From Salinibacter sp. 10B (lineage in GTDB: Bacteria > Bacteroidota > Rhodothermia > Rhodothermales > Salinibacteraceae), in assembly GCF_002954405.1 (NCBI RefSeq), contig NZ_MQWC01000004.1, positions 3,948,613 through 4,012,612 of the forward strand: a stretch of 64,000 bases of DNA. Direction: 5' to 3'. Below are positions 10,072 through 18,363 of the stretch, one piece after another; the first letter of the stretch is position 1, and every line of letters starts with the position of its first letter. The notes beneath the pieces were generated by a model. That model was not told the origin of the DNA, made no database searches, and saw only the letters and a list, made by a program, of their open reading frames with translations. A program made the position numbers and the translations under genes.

Positions 10072-10854
10072 TCAGGGACGCAGGTAGGAAATCGACAGCG
10101 TGAGTCCCCCGAAGGGTACAAATTCGCTGTTCTGCACGAGGTCGTTCAGGGAGGTGCCCACGAGGAGACCCGGCTGAACCCAGTTCCAGTTCCCCATGAC
10201 CGAAAGGACGGCGTGGTGTTGCGTCGTGGCCGGCGTGGTGAGAAGGGCGCGACCGGTGAGGGTGAGCCCGGTGATGAACCGGTCGGTTTCACGCCATAAT
10301 TGAGCGTCGTAGTGGGCGCGCCAATCCCGTGGGATGGAGGGCGTGGTGTAGGACGCATAGCCGAGGCCTGCACGGAAGCGTGCCGTCGAAAATCGTCCGA
10401 TCTCCGTTCGCCAGTTGAGTAAACCGGTAATCGATACCTCATCGGATCCGAAGGCCGGGACGCGACCCATGTCGGCAGTGCCCCCGATGAGAGAAGCATT
10501 GTTGGCTGGAGCAGTAGGCACTCGGACGCCGATCTCGAAGAGGAAGGGAATCCTGGTACTGCTAAGTCCAAGACCGACGAACGGATTGCCGATCGCGGTG
10601 GAGGAGTTCACGCCGCTCGTATTGGAAGCGTAGCGGGCAAATGGAAGCTCGGTGGCCAGCTCCACGTTGTCGCTGAGGGAAACGGTCCAGGTGAAAAACG
10701 AGGCGCCGGACAGGGGAGCGACATCGTCGTCTGCATCCGGCACGATCGCTTCAAGGGCGATCTGGTTCGGCTGGTAGGGGCGCGACCAGAGCGTTTGTGC
10801 GCTGGCGGGCGCGACACAAAGACAGAGAAGGGCAACGGCGAGACAGGTGCGCAT
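10072..10854 (-). CDS. Putative outer-membrane beta-barrel protein, function unknown
   Basis: A 260-residue protein with a clear signal peptide (MRTCLAVALLCLCVAPASA, cleavage before QTLWSR). The rest is alternating hydrophobic/polar segments with many Gly, Thr and aromatic residues and a terminal LSISYLRP, ending in an aromatic two residues from the C-terminus, as expected for an outer-membrane barrel. No enzymatic motif is seen and the family was not recognised. It is convergent with rpoN and divergent from the copper operon beginning at 11.0 kb, so its upstream region is next to the CsoR-type operator. Whether it responds to copper cannot be told from sequence. Confidence 0.6.
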   Translation of the reverse strand: MRTCLAVALLCLCVAPASAQTLWSRPYQPNQIALEAIVPDADDDVAPLSGASFFTWTVSLSDNVELATELPFARYASNTSGVNSSTAIGNPFVGLGLSSTRIPFLFEIGVRVPTAPANNASLIGGTADMGRVPAFGSDEVSITGLLNWRTEIGRFSTARFRAGLGYASYTTPSIPRDWRAHYDAQLWRETDRFITGLTLTGRALLTTPATTQHHAVLSVMGNWNWVQPGLLVGTSLNDLVQNSEFVPFGGLTLSISYLRP

Positions 10855-11000
10855 GAGGGAAAGAAGGGAGGGTCCGCTGAAAAAGCGCAGAGCGTCTTCA
10901 ATGGGGGTGGGAAAAGGAAGTTCAGTTTCCGGGAGGAAAACAGAGTAAGATTCGAGAGGTCAGTGTGCCGGCCACCCCGGACGATCGAAACACCTGACTC

Positions 11001-11030
11001 GGGTAGGGGTAGGGGGTATACCCTTCTAAG
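11001..11030 (+). promoter_or_regulatory. Candidate CsoR operator upstream of copZ-csoR-copA
   Basis: The G-rich stretch 11001-11027 contains TAGGGGGTA (11010-11018), preceded by a tandem GTAGGGG, and GGGTATACCC. Its reverse complement reads TACCCCCTA, identical to the core of the site at 17022-17030. It lies 27 nt before the CopZ start and thus overlaps the likely promoter of the operon that encodes CsoR itself. CsoR-family repressors recognise G-tract/C-tract dyads of this kind. The right half is a direct rather than inverted repeat, so the call is by shared core and position. Confidence 0.6.
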
Positions 11031-11056
11031 TTCGACAAATTCCCCTAATGCTTGAC

Positions 11057-11263
11057 ATGAGTACACAGACCCTTACCATCGACGGTATGCACTGTGAGCA
11101 CTGCGTCGAGGCTGTTCGGGAGGCCCTGGAATCGGTACGAGGCGTATCGGTGGAGCACGTGGAGGTTGGGCGTGCCGACGTGGCCTACGATCCCTCCGCA
11201 GTGTCTGAGGACCAGTTGGCGACGGTGTTAGACGATGTCGGATACGAGCTTTCTTCTGCATAA
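11057..11263 (+). CDS. copZ: Copper chaperone, CopZ-like HMA protein
   Basis: A 68-residue heavy-metal-associated domain. The GMHCEHC loop near the N-terminus supplies the two Cys that bind Cu(I), and the ferredoxin-like fold pattern continues through VREALESVRGVSVEHVEVG to the terminal DDVGYEL. By family it carries Cu(I) to the CopA ATPase encoded two genes downstream. An ATG nine bases earlier (11048) is an alternative start; 11057 gives the usual MSTQTLTIDGM N-terminus. It is the first gene of copZ-csoR-copA and sits just behind a G-rich CsoR-type operator. The gap to csoR is 27 nt. Confidence 0.88.
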   Translation: MSTQTLTIDGMHCEHCVEAVREALESVRGVSVEHVEVGRADVAYDPSAVSEDQLATVLDDVGYELSSA

Positions 11264-11290
11264 TTTTTTTCCATCGATCCCTGAGAACCG

Positions 11291-11569
11291 ATGCCGATCA
11301 GCGACGCTGACCAAGACACCCTGCAGTCTCGCCTCCGCCGCATTGAAGGACAGGTGCGTGGTCTCCAGCGAATGGTGGAGGAGGACCGCTACTGCGGCGA
11401 CATCCTCGACCAGATTCATTCGGTGCAGCAGGCCCTGAAGTCGGTGGGCCGGGAGATTGCTCGCAATCACCTGGAGACGTGCGTGACCGATGCGATCCGC
11501 TCTGGGGACGAAGAGGCAGCCCAAGAGAGCTACGACGAGATCATGGGACTGCTGAAGAAGGAGTTGTAA
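11291..11569 (+). CDS. csoR: CsoR-family copper-sensing repressor
   Basis: A 92-residue DUF156/CsoR protein. The Cys-His-Cys set that binds Cu(I) across the dimer interface is present as Cys35, His60 and Cys64 (RYCGDI and NHLETC), the x-C-H-C pattern of true copper sensors rather than RcnR nickel sensors or CstR persulfide sensors. RLRRIEGQVRGLQRMVEEDRYC is the family signature helix. It should repress the operon in the absence of Cu(I) and probably also acts at the similar sites near 17.03 and 28.18 kb, since no second CsoR occurs in the window. It lies between copZ and copA. Confidence 0.93.
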   Translation: MPISDADQDTLQSRLRRIEGQVRGLQRMVEEDRYCGDILDQIHSVQQALKSVGREIARNHLETCVTDAIRSGDEEAAQESYDEIMGLLKKEL

Positions 11570-11651
11570 CATAGAGGGGGAAAGGTTGACAAGTTGAAGG
11601 TTTCGAGGGGAGTGCTTCTGCTGTCGTATTTTGTCACGAAATCAAATCGCA

Positions 11652-14276
11652 ATGAGTGAGTCGACGACACAGCGTGAGCCGGTTCCACAAAATGAATCTG
11701 TGCAGGGCAATGGCGCACCGGCGGGGCAGGATACGTGCTCGGTGCCGCCGTCCGAGACCAACGGAAAGACCTCTGCTCCGGCGGCTGAAGGGCGTCGTCT
11801 GACGCTGCCGGTGGAGGGCATGTCGTGTGCTTCCTGCGCGCAGAGAGTCGAAGGCGCGCTGGCCAACGTGGATGGGGTCACGGGCGCGTCCGTCAATTTT
11901 GCCACCGAGCGGGCAGAGGTGTCCGTTGATGATTCTGAGGCTTGCGTCCGGGAGCTTGTCGAGGCCATTGAGGACAGCGGCTACGACGTGCGCACAGCCG
12001 AGACGACCTTCACGGTGCAGGGGATGAGTTGTGCGTCGTGTGTCTCCCGTGTTGAGGACGCGATTGCGGCCCTGGACGGCGTACTGGAGACGAACGTGAA
12101 TCTCGCCACCGACCGCGCCACGGTGCGCTACGTGCCCGGGACGGTGGCACCAGCCGATGTGACGACGGCGATTCGTGACGCCGGGTACGACGTGGTGGAC
12201 ACGGACGGGGGCGGCGACCGGTCGGACGTGGAGAAGCAGGCCCGCGAGGAGGAAAAGCAGTCGATGAAACGGCGCTTTTTCTGGGCGCTGGCCTTCGCTA
12301 TCCCCGTTTTCGTGCTGGAGATGGGGTTCATGCACGTTCCGACCATGAAGGCCTGGATCACCGAGCAGGTGTCCACGCAAACGCTTTACTACGTGCTCTT
12401 TGCGCTTACGTCCGTCGTGCAGTTTGGGCCGGGGCTCTACTTCTACAAGCACGGCTGGCCGGCGCTTCGGAATTGGAGTCCGGACATGAACACGCTCGTG
12501 ATGATCGGGACCTCGGCGGCGTACGGCTACTCGGTTGTCGCCACGTTCCTTCCGAGCGTACTGCCGGAAGGCACGGTGCACGTCTACTACGAGGCCGCCG
12601 CGACGATTGTAACGCTCATCCTGGCGGGCAACTATATGGAGGCCCTCGCGAAAGGCCGCGCGAGCGACGCCATCCGCGCCCTGCTGAATCTGCAGGCCAC
12701 GACCGCTCGGGTCGTGCGCGACGGCAGCGAGGAGGAGATTGACGTGCGCGACGTGGTGCCGGGCGACGTGATCCGCGTGCGGCCCGGCGAGAAGGTGCCG
12801 GTCGACGGCGAGGTGATCGGCGGCTCCTCGTACGTCGACGAATCGATGGTGACCGGCGAGCCCGATCCGGTGAGCAAGGGGGAGGGCGACGAGGTGGTGG
12901 GCGGCACGATCAACAAGACCGGCAGCTTCACCTTCCGCGCCACCCGCGTGGGGGAGGAGACGGTCCTCTCCCAGATTGTGGAGATGGTGGAGGAGGCTCA
13001 GGGCTCTGCTCCCCCCATTCAGTCGCTGGCCGATCGTGTGGTCAAGGTGTTCGTGCCTTTCGTTCTCGCGACGGCGGCCATCACGTTCGCCATCTGGATG
13101 GCGTTTGGCCCGGACCCGGTGCTCACGTACGCACTGGTGACGGCCGTGTCGGTCCTCATCATTGCCTGCCCGTGCGCGATGGGCATCGCCACGCCGATCT
13201 CGGTGATGGTGGGCACGGGCCGCGCCGCCGAACTGGGCGTGTACGTGCGGGAGGGCGAGGCCCTGCAGGCGCTCCACACCGCCGACATTGTCGCGCTCGA
13301 CAAGACGGGCACCCTTACGAAGGGGCAGCCCGAAGTCACGGATTTCCGTCCGCACAATGGCTTTGACGAAGAGGACCTGCTGCGCTGGGTCGCGAGTGTC
13401 GAGACGCAGTCCGAGCACCCGATCGGCGAGGCGATCGTGGCACGGGCACAGGAGCGGGAGCTGGACCTGCCGGACGCCACGGACTTCGACGCCATCCCGG
13501 GGCACGGTGTACAGGCGACCGTCGAGGGACGGACGATCGCCGTTGGGGCGGCACGCCTCATGGATCGGCTGGACGTGTCGCTGGACGGGCAGGAGGCCGT
13601 CGCGGACGAACTGGCCAATGCCGCCAAGACGCCGCTCTACGTGGCGGTAGATGGACAGCTGGCCGCTATCGTCGCTGTGGCGGATCCGATCAAGGACTCG
13701 ACGCCCGCTGCGCTCGACGCCCTGCACGAGCTCGGCATCGAGGTAGCCATGATTACCGGCGACGACGAGCGAACCGCGCAGGCCATCGCCCGCGAGCTTG
13801 GCATCGACCGCGTGCAGGCCGAGGTGCTGCCCGAGGACAAGGCGGAGGCCATCAAGTCGTTCCAGGCGGACGGGCAGACGGTCGCGTTCGTCGGGGACGG
13901 CATCAACGACGCGCCGGCCCTCGCCACGGCCGACGTGGGCATTGCCATCGGTACCGGCACGGACGTGGCCATCGAAAGCGGCGACATCGTGCTGATGTCC
14001 GGCGACCTGCGCGGCGTGCCGAACGCGGTGCATCTGTCGCAGCACACGCTCCGCAACATTAAGCAGAATCTGTTCTGGGCGTTCGCCTACAACGTCGTTC
14101 TGATTCCAGTGGCGGCCGGTGTGCTGTATCCGTCCTTTGGCCTGTTGCTCTCGCCTGCCCTGGCGGCCCTCGCAATGGTCTTTTCGGACCTGTTCGTGAT
14201 TGGCAATGCGTTGCGCCTGCGGCGTCTGGAGGTGGCCGTCGGAACGGAGACGACCGCTGCTTCCGCGGCGGCATAA
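11652..14276 (+). CDS. copA: Cu(I)-exporting P1B-type ATPase CopA
   Basis: An 874-residue P1B-1 ATPase. Two N-terminal HMA domains each carry GMSCASC (Cys59/62 and Cys127/130), after an unusual 48-residue polar N-terminal tail. The transmembrane CPC motif ([12 protein letters not shown], near 507), phosphorylation site DKTGTLT (near 550), TGEP actuator loop, the HP dipeptide in SEHPIGEAI and GDGINDAP hinge (near 749) are all intact. By family it pumps Cu(I) from cytoplasm to periplasm. The start is ATG 11652; an in-frame TTG at 11631 seems less likely. It is the last gene of the CsoR-controlled copZ-csoR-copA unit. Confidence 0.95.
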   Translation: MSESTTQREPVPQNESVQGNGAPAGQDTCSVPPSETNGKTSAPAAEGRRLTLPVEGMSCASCAQRVEGALANVDGVTGASVNFATERAEVSVDDSEACVRELVEAIEDSGYDVRTAETTFTVQGMSCASCVSRVEDAIAALDGVLETNVNLATDRATVRYVPGTVAPADVTTAIRDAGYDVVDTDGGGDRSDVEKQAREEEKQSMKRRFFWALAFAIPVFVLEMGFMHVPTMKAWITEQVSTQTLYYVLFALTSVVQFGPGLYFYKHGWPALRNWSPDMNTLVMIGTSAAYGYSVVATFLPSVLPEGTVHVYYEAAATIVTLILAGNYMEALAKGRASDAIRALLNLQATTARVVRDGSEEEIDVRDVVPGDVIRVRPGEKVPVDGEVIGGSSYVDESMVTGEPDPVSKGEGDEVVGGTINKTGSFTFRATRVGEETVLSQIVEMVEEAQGSAPPIQSLADRVVKVFVPFVLATAAITFAIWMAFGPDPVLTYALVTAVSVLIIACPCAMGIATPISVMVGTGRAAELGVYVREGEALQALHTADIVALDKTGTLTKGQPEVTDFRPHNGFDEEDLLRWVASVETQSEHPIGEAIVARAQERELDLPDATDFDAIPGHGVQATVEGRTIAVGAARLMDRLDVSLDGQEAVADELANAAKTPLYVAVDGQLAAIVAVADPIKDSTPAALDALHELGIEVAMITGDDERTAQAIARELGIDRVQAEVLPEDKAEAIKSFQADGQTVAFVGDGINDAPALATADVGIAIGTGTDVAIESGDIVLMSGDLRGVPNAVHLSQHTLRNIKQNLFWAFAYNVVLIPVAAGVLYPSFGLLLSPALAALAMVFSDLFVIGNALRLRRLEVAVGTETTAASAAA

Positions 14277-14334
14277 CCCGTCAGGCAGGGGGAGTACTGC
14301 CCGTCGTGTTGCTGCAGTAGACCGCGACAATGGC

Positions 14335-15273
14335 ATGATCAACCCAGATCGGCCAGAGGGATACGTGTCGTTTGACCGGGTGCACGACACCCTTCCCGAA
14401 CCGACGCCCGTTGAGGTTTCCGGGGACGTGACGCTGAACATCCTCCACGTCTCGGGGCCTGCCCCCGCCCTCGTGTTTGTCCATGGCGGGCTCGGCTCGC
14501 TCTGGAACCCCTATCCGCAGCTACATGCATTTCGAGGGGAGCAGGAGCTTCTGACGTACGCCCTGGCGGGAAACGGCGAGTCCTCGTACCGCCCCGCCCA
14601 GTCGATCGAAGGGCACGTGGCCGACTTGAAGCATCTGCTTGATGTGGTAGGCGTTGATCGTCCCATTCTCCATGGGCACAGTTATGGCACGGCAATAGCG
14701 ATCGAATACGCGAAGCGGCATCCGGTACGGGGACTCGTGCTACACGCCGGGGGCGACCACGACCTGACGCCTGCGTGGGAAAAGCCACTGCTGCGACTCT
14801 TTTTGGCCCTTCGACTCTACCGGCTGCTCGGCCGCAACGCACTCATGGACGTCCTTGCGCGCTGGGTTGCCTGTCACGACGATACGCCCCAGGCCGTAAT
14901 CAACGACATTCTGCAGTCGAACCCGATGCCCCGTCGCCGATCGGCGTGGCGCACCGTGACCGAGGCGTTTTGGGGCTACGACGGGCGCGACGATCTCGAC
15001 TGCATCGAGGCCCCGACCCTCGTGCTACACGGCCCGGCTGACCGGATCGTCCCAATCGATGTTGCCCGAGAGACGGCCCGGCGCCTTCCGGAGGCGGTCT
15101 TTTGCCGGATCCAGCGCACGGGCCACGTCGCCATGATGGAGCGACCGATCGTCTACAACCGATTGCTCCGTGCCCTCGTCCGGGCCGTTCAGACGAGTCG
15201 GGACTTGGACGCCGTTCTGCAGGGGATTGAGGAGGTTCAGCGACGCGATCGGGGGTGGTACGTTGCTGAGTAG
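14335..15273 (+). CDS. Alpha/beta-hydrolase fold protein
   Basis: A 312-residue soluble hydrolase. The nucleophile elbow GHSYGTA supplies Ser, LHGPADRIVP supplies the acid and RTGHVAMMERP the His, so the catalytic triad looks complete; VHGGLGSLW gives the oxyanion region. No signal peptide is visible. Substrate is unknown: lactonase, esterase or haloperoxidase-like activity are all possible. It follows copA by 58 nt in the same direction and precedes the MerR-type operator and mercury cassette. An in-frame start further upstream would overlap copA by 77 nt, so ATG 14335 was chosen. No sequence feature ties it directly to metal resistance. Confidence 0.75.
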   Translation: MINPDRPEGYVSFDRVHDTLPEPTPVEVSGDVTLNILHVSGPAPALVFVHGGLGSLWNPYPQLHAFRGEQELLTYALAGNGESSYRPAQSIEGHVADLKHLLDVVGVDRPILHGHSYGTAIAIEYAKRHPVRGLVLHAGGDHDLTPAWEKPLLRLFLALRLYRLLGRNALMDVLARWVACHDDTPQAVINDILQSNPMPRRRSAWRTVTEAFWGYDGRDDLDCIEAPTLVLHGPADRIVPIDVARETARRLPEAVFCRIQRTGHVAMMERPIVYNRLLRALVRAVQTSRDLDAVLQGIEEVQRRDRGWYVAE

Positions 15274-15323
15274 TAGATCCGTTTTGTCTCTCAGAGTGTG
15301 AAAATTTGGAAACGCAACGAAAC

Positions 15324-15341
15324 GCTGTACCATGGTACAGC
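15324..15341. promoter_or_regulatory. Candidate MerR-family operator
   Basis: A perfect 18-nt palindrome, GCTGTACCATGGTACAGC, with GTAC half-sites separated by 4 nt, the same GTAC-N4-GTAC arrangement as the mer operator of Tn501. It lies 48 nt before the thioredoxin-like gene that begins the mercury-type cassette. The matching regulator is probably the MerR encoded second in that unit. Flanking -35/-10 elements are not clear. Confidence 0.6.
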
Positions 15342-15389
15342 CCGTGTGAGGGAGTGCATCCATTTTCCCTCCAAACCGTCCCTAGAGCA

Positions 15390-15656
15390 ATGGCTGATAC
15401 TCGAACCGTCGAGGTCTTCACTGCCGGCTGTCCTCTCTGCTCCGACATCGTGAGTCTGGTGCAGGACCTCGCGTGCGACTCCTGTGACGTACACACTGTG
15501 AACCTTCAAGAAGACGACGGCCACCGACGCGCCCGGGAGGTAGGCGTCGAAACCGTCCCCGCCGTGGCCGTCAATGGCACGCTTGCGGATTGTTGTCGGG
15601 GGGGCGGCGTCAACGAAGACGACCTGCGCGCTGCCGGTGTGGGGAAACCTCTCTAA
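15390..15656 (+). CDS. Small thioredoxin/glutaredoxin-like protein
   Basis: An 88-residue protein with a TAGCPLC active-site-like motif near the N-terminus (CxxC), a TVPAVAVNG segment matching the cis-Pro strand of the thioredoxin fold, and additional Cys in LACDSCDV and ADCC. It has no signal peptide, so it should be cytoplasmic. It starts the cassette merR, merT-P fusion and GDCCVxC. A dithiol protein at this place could relay or reduce thiol-bound metal, but that is inference. The ATG at 15390 was preferred to one at 15306, which would place the GTAC palindrome inside the coding region. Spacing to merR is 27 nt. Confidence 0.7.
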   Translation: MADTRTVEVFTAGCPLCSDIVSLVQDLACDSCDVHTVNLQEDDGHRRAREVGVETVPAVAVNGTLADCCRGGGVNEDDLRAAGVGKPL

Positions 15657-15683
15657 TCGTTTCTTTCAAACGGTTCTGTTTTT

Positions 15684-16121
15684 ATGGATGGCATGACCCG
15701 CGGGGAGGTGGCCGAAAAGGCCGGCGTGAATCCCGAAACGCTCCGCTACTATGAGCGAAAAGAGCTCATTCCCAAACCACCCCGTTCAGATGGCGGCTTT
15801 CGCCTGTATGGCGACAGCTACGTCGATCGACTCCGTTTCATTCAGCGGGCAAAAGACCTCGGCTTCACGCTTGCGGAGATCAAAGATCTTCTGGAGTTGC
15901 GCGTCGACGACGAGGCGACGTGTCGCGACGTGAAGGTCCAGACCGAGGAAAAGATCGACGAGGTCGAAGAGAAAATCCGAGCCCTAGAACGCATCCGGAA
16001 GGCCCTCACACAACTAGCCGCGGATTGTGAAGCCAGTCAAGGGCCGACCAGCGAGTGTCCGATCCTCGATGCCATGGCAAATGAGAATGCACTGAACCTG
16101 AACGCTTCCAACTCGACGTGA
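15684..16121 (+). CDS. merR: MerR-family mercury-type regulator
   Basis: A 145-residue MerR protein. The winged helix-turn-helix carries ETLRYYERKELIPKP and GGFRLYG. A long dimerisation helix (KIDEVEEKIRALERI) leads to the metal loop. Three Cys at 80, 115 and 125 reproduce the spacing of Cys82, Cys117 and Cys126 of Tn501 MerR (35 and 10 residues against 35 and 9), and the terminal SECPIL matches. This supports Hg(II) sensing. Its stop overlaps the GTG start of the MerT-P gene by 4 nt, showing translational coupling. The likely operator is the GTAC palindrome at 15324-15341. Confidence 0.88.
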   Translation: MDGMTRGEVAEKAGVNPETLRYYERKELIPKPPRSDGGFRLYGDSYVDRLRFIQRAKDLGFTLAEIKDLLELRVDDEATCRDVKVQTEEKIDEVEEKIRALERIRKALTQLAADCEASQGPTSECPILDAMANENALNLNASNST

Positions 16122-16768
16122 ATATGCAGGAGTCCTCGAACGCCGATACGAATTGGAGCCTCGGGACAGCGATCGGGGCGGCCCTCGGCGCCTCGGCCTG
16201 TTGCACGATTCCACTTGCCCTGGTGAGCTTTGGCGTTGGCGGGGCGTGGATCGGCAGCCTCACCGCTCTCGCGCCGTACCGCTGGCTGTTCGTCGGTCTT
16301 GCCCTCAGTGCTCTTGGCTATGCCGGGTACAACGAGTGGAAGATGAGCCGACGGACGGACTGCAACTGTGACACCGTTGTTTCCTCGACGACGCGCCGGA
16401 CACTGTTGGGAACGGGCTCCCTGGCGGTGGTCCTTCTCATCGTGAGTCCCTGGGTGTTCGGGGGGGTGTCTCCTGCTCCATCTCACCAGATTCCCACGAC
16501 TGGGGCCGGATCGACGGCAGCCTCCGAGTCGAGCACTCCAGCCTCGTTCCGGCAGGTCGTTCTAGAGGTAGAGGGCATGACCTGCAAGACCTGTCCCGTC
16601 ACCGTGCGAAGGGCGCTCAGCGACGTTCAGGGCGTCTACAGCGCGAAGGCGACGTTTGAGCCCCCGCAGGCTGTCGTCCGCTTCGATCCGGAGACGACCT
16701 CGGTCGAGACGTTGACCCAGGCGACCAAAAATGCCGGCTTCCCGTCCCGCCCCAAGTCCAACTCCTAG
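16118..16768 (+). CDS. merT: MerT-MerP fusion mercuric transport protein
   Basis: A 216-residue protein joining two normally separate functions. The N-terminal part is MerT-like: a first membrane helix with vicinal Cys28-Cys29 (GASACCTIPLALVSFGVGGAW), a second helix through LFVGLALSALGYAGY, a Cys82-x-Cys84 pair in the cytoplasmic loop, and a third helix near 95-117. After a Ser/Thr/Pro-rich linker, a MerP-like HMA domain begins with VEGMTCKTCPVTVRRAL (Cys156/159). By family, MerP traps Hg(II) outside and MerT imports it. The orientation places the HMA domain in the periplasm. It overlaps merR by 4 nt; ATG 16124 is an alternative start. No reductase follows. Confidence 0.88.
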   Translation: MNMQESSNADTNWSLGTAIGAALGASACCTIPLALVSFGVGGAWIGSLTALAPYRWLFVGLALSALGYAGYNEWKMSRRTDCNCDTVVSSTTRRTLLGTGSLAVVLLIVSPWVFGGVSPAPSHQIPTTGAGSTAASESSTPASFRQVVLEVEGMTCKTCPVTVRRALSDVQGVYSAKATFEPPQAVVRFDPETTSVETLTQATKNAGFPSRPKSNS

Positions 16769-16770
16769 CC

Positions 16771-16986
16771 GTGCGGACGATCCAGACGATTTCCACCATC
16801 ACCTGTCCGGAGTGTGGAGCCGAAGCGGAGGCAGACATGCCCACGGACAGTTGTCAATTCTTCTGGACGTGCGACGAGTGTGACACGACGCTCCGGCCCC
16901 AGCCGGGCGACTGCTGTGTCTTTTGCTCCTATGGGAGCGTCCCGTGTCCACCAGTGCAACGAGATGAAGGATGCGGGAGAACGTAG
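16771..16986 (+). CDS. GDCCVxC-motif small Cys-rich protein
   Basis: A 71-residue protein starting at GTG two bases after the MerT-P stop. It has TCPECGAEA, an FWTCDECDTTL zinc-ribbon-like pair and the diagnostic GDCCVFCSYG motif of the GDCCVxC family, often found beside mercury transport genes and in some organisms a selenoprotein; here the positions are ordinary Cys. The eight Cys could form a metal or redox site. The function of the family is not established; a role in handling Hg(II) next to MerT-P is inferred from context. It is the last gene of the cassette. Confidence 0.82.
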   Translation: MRTIQTISTITCPECGAEAEADMPTDSCQFFWTCDECDTTLRPQPGDCCVFCSYGSVPCPPVQRDEGCGRT

Positions 16987-17015
16987 AGAAATCAAGACTG
17001 TCTATAGAGGGAAAC

Positions 17016-17046
17016 GTGGGGTACCCCCTAGGGGTATGGGGTATGC
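17016..17046 (+). promoter_or_regulatory. CsoR-type operator upstream of permease
   Basis: TACCCCCTAGGGGTAT at 17022-17037 is a near-perfect dyad and the best match in the window to described CsoR operators; a third tract GGGGTAT follows at 17040-17044. It is 61-70 nt before the permease start. TACCCCCTA is shared exactly with the reverse complement of the site before copZ. Confidence 0.72.
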
Positions 17047-17106
17047 GAGATGAGAAAGACGACTTCTTTCCTCCTCAGCATCCTCTAAAAATCCCACTCC
17101 CACTCG

Positions 17107-18339
17107 ATGAGCAGTTCGATTTGGGCCTGGTACGGCGAAGCGGCGAAAACGGCCGTCGGGTTTTTCTGGAAGAGCGGCTGGGCATTTGTGCTCGGCTACA
17201 CCATCAGCGCCATGATTCAATCCTTCGTGCCGAAGGCGCGGCTCACGAAGTATATGGGCGCGCCGGACGCGGAGAGCATCGGGCTATCCACGATCTTCGG
17301 AGCAGCCTCTTCGTCCTGCTCGTTTGCGGCACTGGCCGCAGCCCGCTCGCTGGTGGCGAAAGGGGCGCACTTCGTGAGTGCCGTGGCGTTCATGTTTGCC
17401 TCGACGAACCTCGTGATCGAGCTTGGCATCCTCATTCTCATCTTTCTCGGGCCGCAGTACCTTGCCGCCGAGATTGTCGGCGGACTGCTGCTCATCGCCA
17501 TTTCCAGCCTGCTGATCCGGTGGACCTATCCGTCCGACTGGATTGAGACTGCTCGCAAGAAGGCGGAAGAGGGGGCGCCGGACATGGAGGACGACTTCGA
17601 CTGGAAGGAGCGCATCCGGAGCCGGATGGGCTGGCACATGGTCGGCAAGTCGTTCGTCGACGAGTGGAAGATGGTGTGGGAGGAGATCCTGATTGGTTTC
17701 ACGGTGGCCGGCTTCGTGGCCGTTCTTGTGCCCCAGAGCTTCTGGGAGGCCCTCTTCCTGACCAACTTCCAGGGCCAGTTGCCTGCGTGGCTGATTGCCC
17801 TCGAAAATGCTGTTGTTGCCCCGTTCGTGGCGGCGGCCACCTTCATCGGATCGATGGGCAACATCCCGCTGGCCACCGTCCTGGCATCGAACGGCGTTCT
17901 CTTCGCCGGCATCATGGGCTTCATCTACTCCGACCTGATGGTGCCCCCGCTCGTCGCGGCCAACGCCAAGTATTACGGTTGGCGCGTCGCGCTCTACATC
18001 GCCGGAATTATGTTCGTGAGCATCGTGGCGACGGCGTTGCTACTGGACGGGGCCTTCGCTCTCGCCGGGTGGACGCCGCAGGGTGCTCGTGAGATCGCTG
18101 GCCTGACTCAGTTCAAAATCGACTACACCTTCTGGATGAACGTCGTCTCGGTGGCGGTGGTCGGCGGCCAGATGTATCTTCGTCGCCAGCACCGACAGAT
18201 GCACGAGGGAGGGCATGGTGGGCATGACCACGATCATGGGGAGGATGGGGTATCAATCAAGCGGCTCGTCGTGTATCTCTTCATCGCCGTGCTCGTCGGC
18301 GGTCTCGTGGCCTTTGCTCTGACGGGCGGCACTGCGTAA
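17107..18339 (+). CDS. DUF318-family permease with His-rich loop
   Basis: A 410-residue polytopic membrane protein of the DUF318/ArsP-like permease family. About eight to ten hydrophobic helices are seen, with the conserved SSSCSFAALAAARSL, GAHFVSAVAFMFASTNLV and TFIGSMGNIPLATVLASNGVLFAGIMGF segments; the Cys of SSSCSF is typical. Before the last helix a loop carries HRQMHEGGHGGHDHDHGED, a likely metal-binding stretch. Members export trivalent arsenicals or are of unknown substrate. A strong CsoR-type operator 61 nt upstream points to copper control here. No arsenic genes are nearby, so the substrate may be Cu or another soft metal. It heads a run of four or so colinear genes. Confidence 0.85.
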   Translation: MSSSIWAWYGEAAKTAVGFFWKSGWAFVLGYTISAMIQSFVPKARLTKYMGAPDAESIGLSTIFGAASSSCSFAALAAARSLVAKGAHFVSAVAFMFASTNLVIELGILILIFLGPQYLAAEIVGGLLLIAISSLLIRWTYPSDWIETARKKAEEGAPDMEDDFDWKERIRSRMGWHMVGKSFVDEWKMVWEEILIGFTVAGFVAVLVPQSFWEALFLTNFQGQLPAWLIALENAVVAPFVAAATFIGSMGNIPLATVLASNGVLFAGIMGFIYSDLMVPPLVAANAKYYGWRVALYIAGIMFVSIVATALLLDGAFALAGWTPQGAREIAGLTQFKIDYTFWMNVVSVAVVGGQMYLRRQHRQMHEGGHGGHDHDHGEDGVSIKRLVVYLFIAVLVGGLVAFALTGGTA

Positions 18340-18363
18340 CCTCGATCCCAACCTCTGAGTCTC

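Noticed and set aside
11634-14441. Very long open frame (935 codons) on the minus strand opposite copA
   Set aside because: The plus-strand CopA has full P-type ATPase motifs; the opposite frame gives Arg/His-rich sequence without any domain, a common by-product of high G+C codon use.
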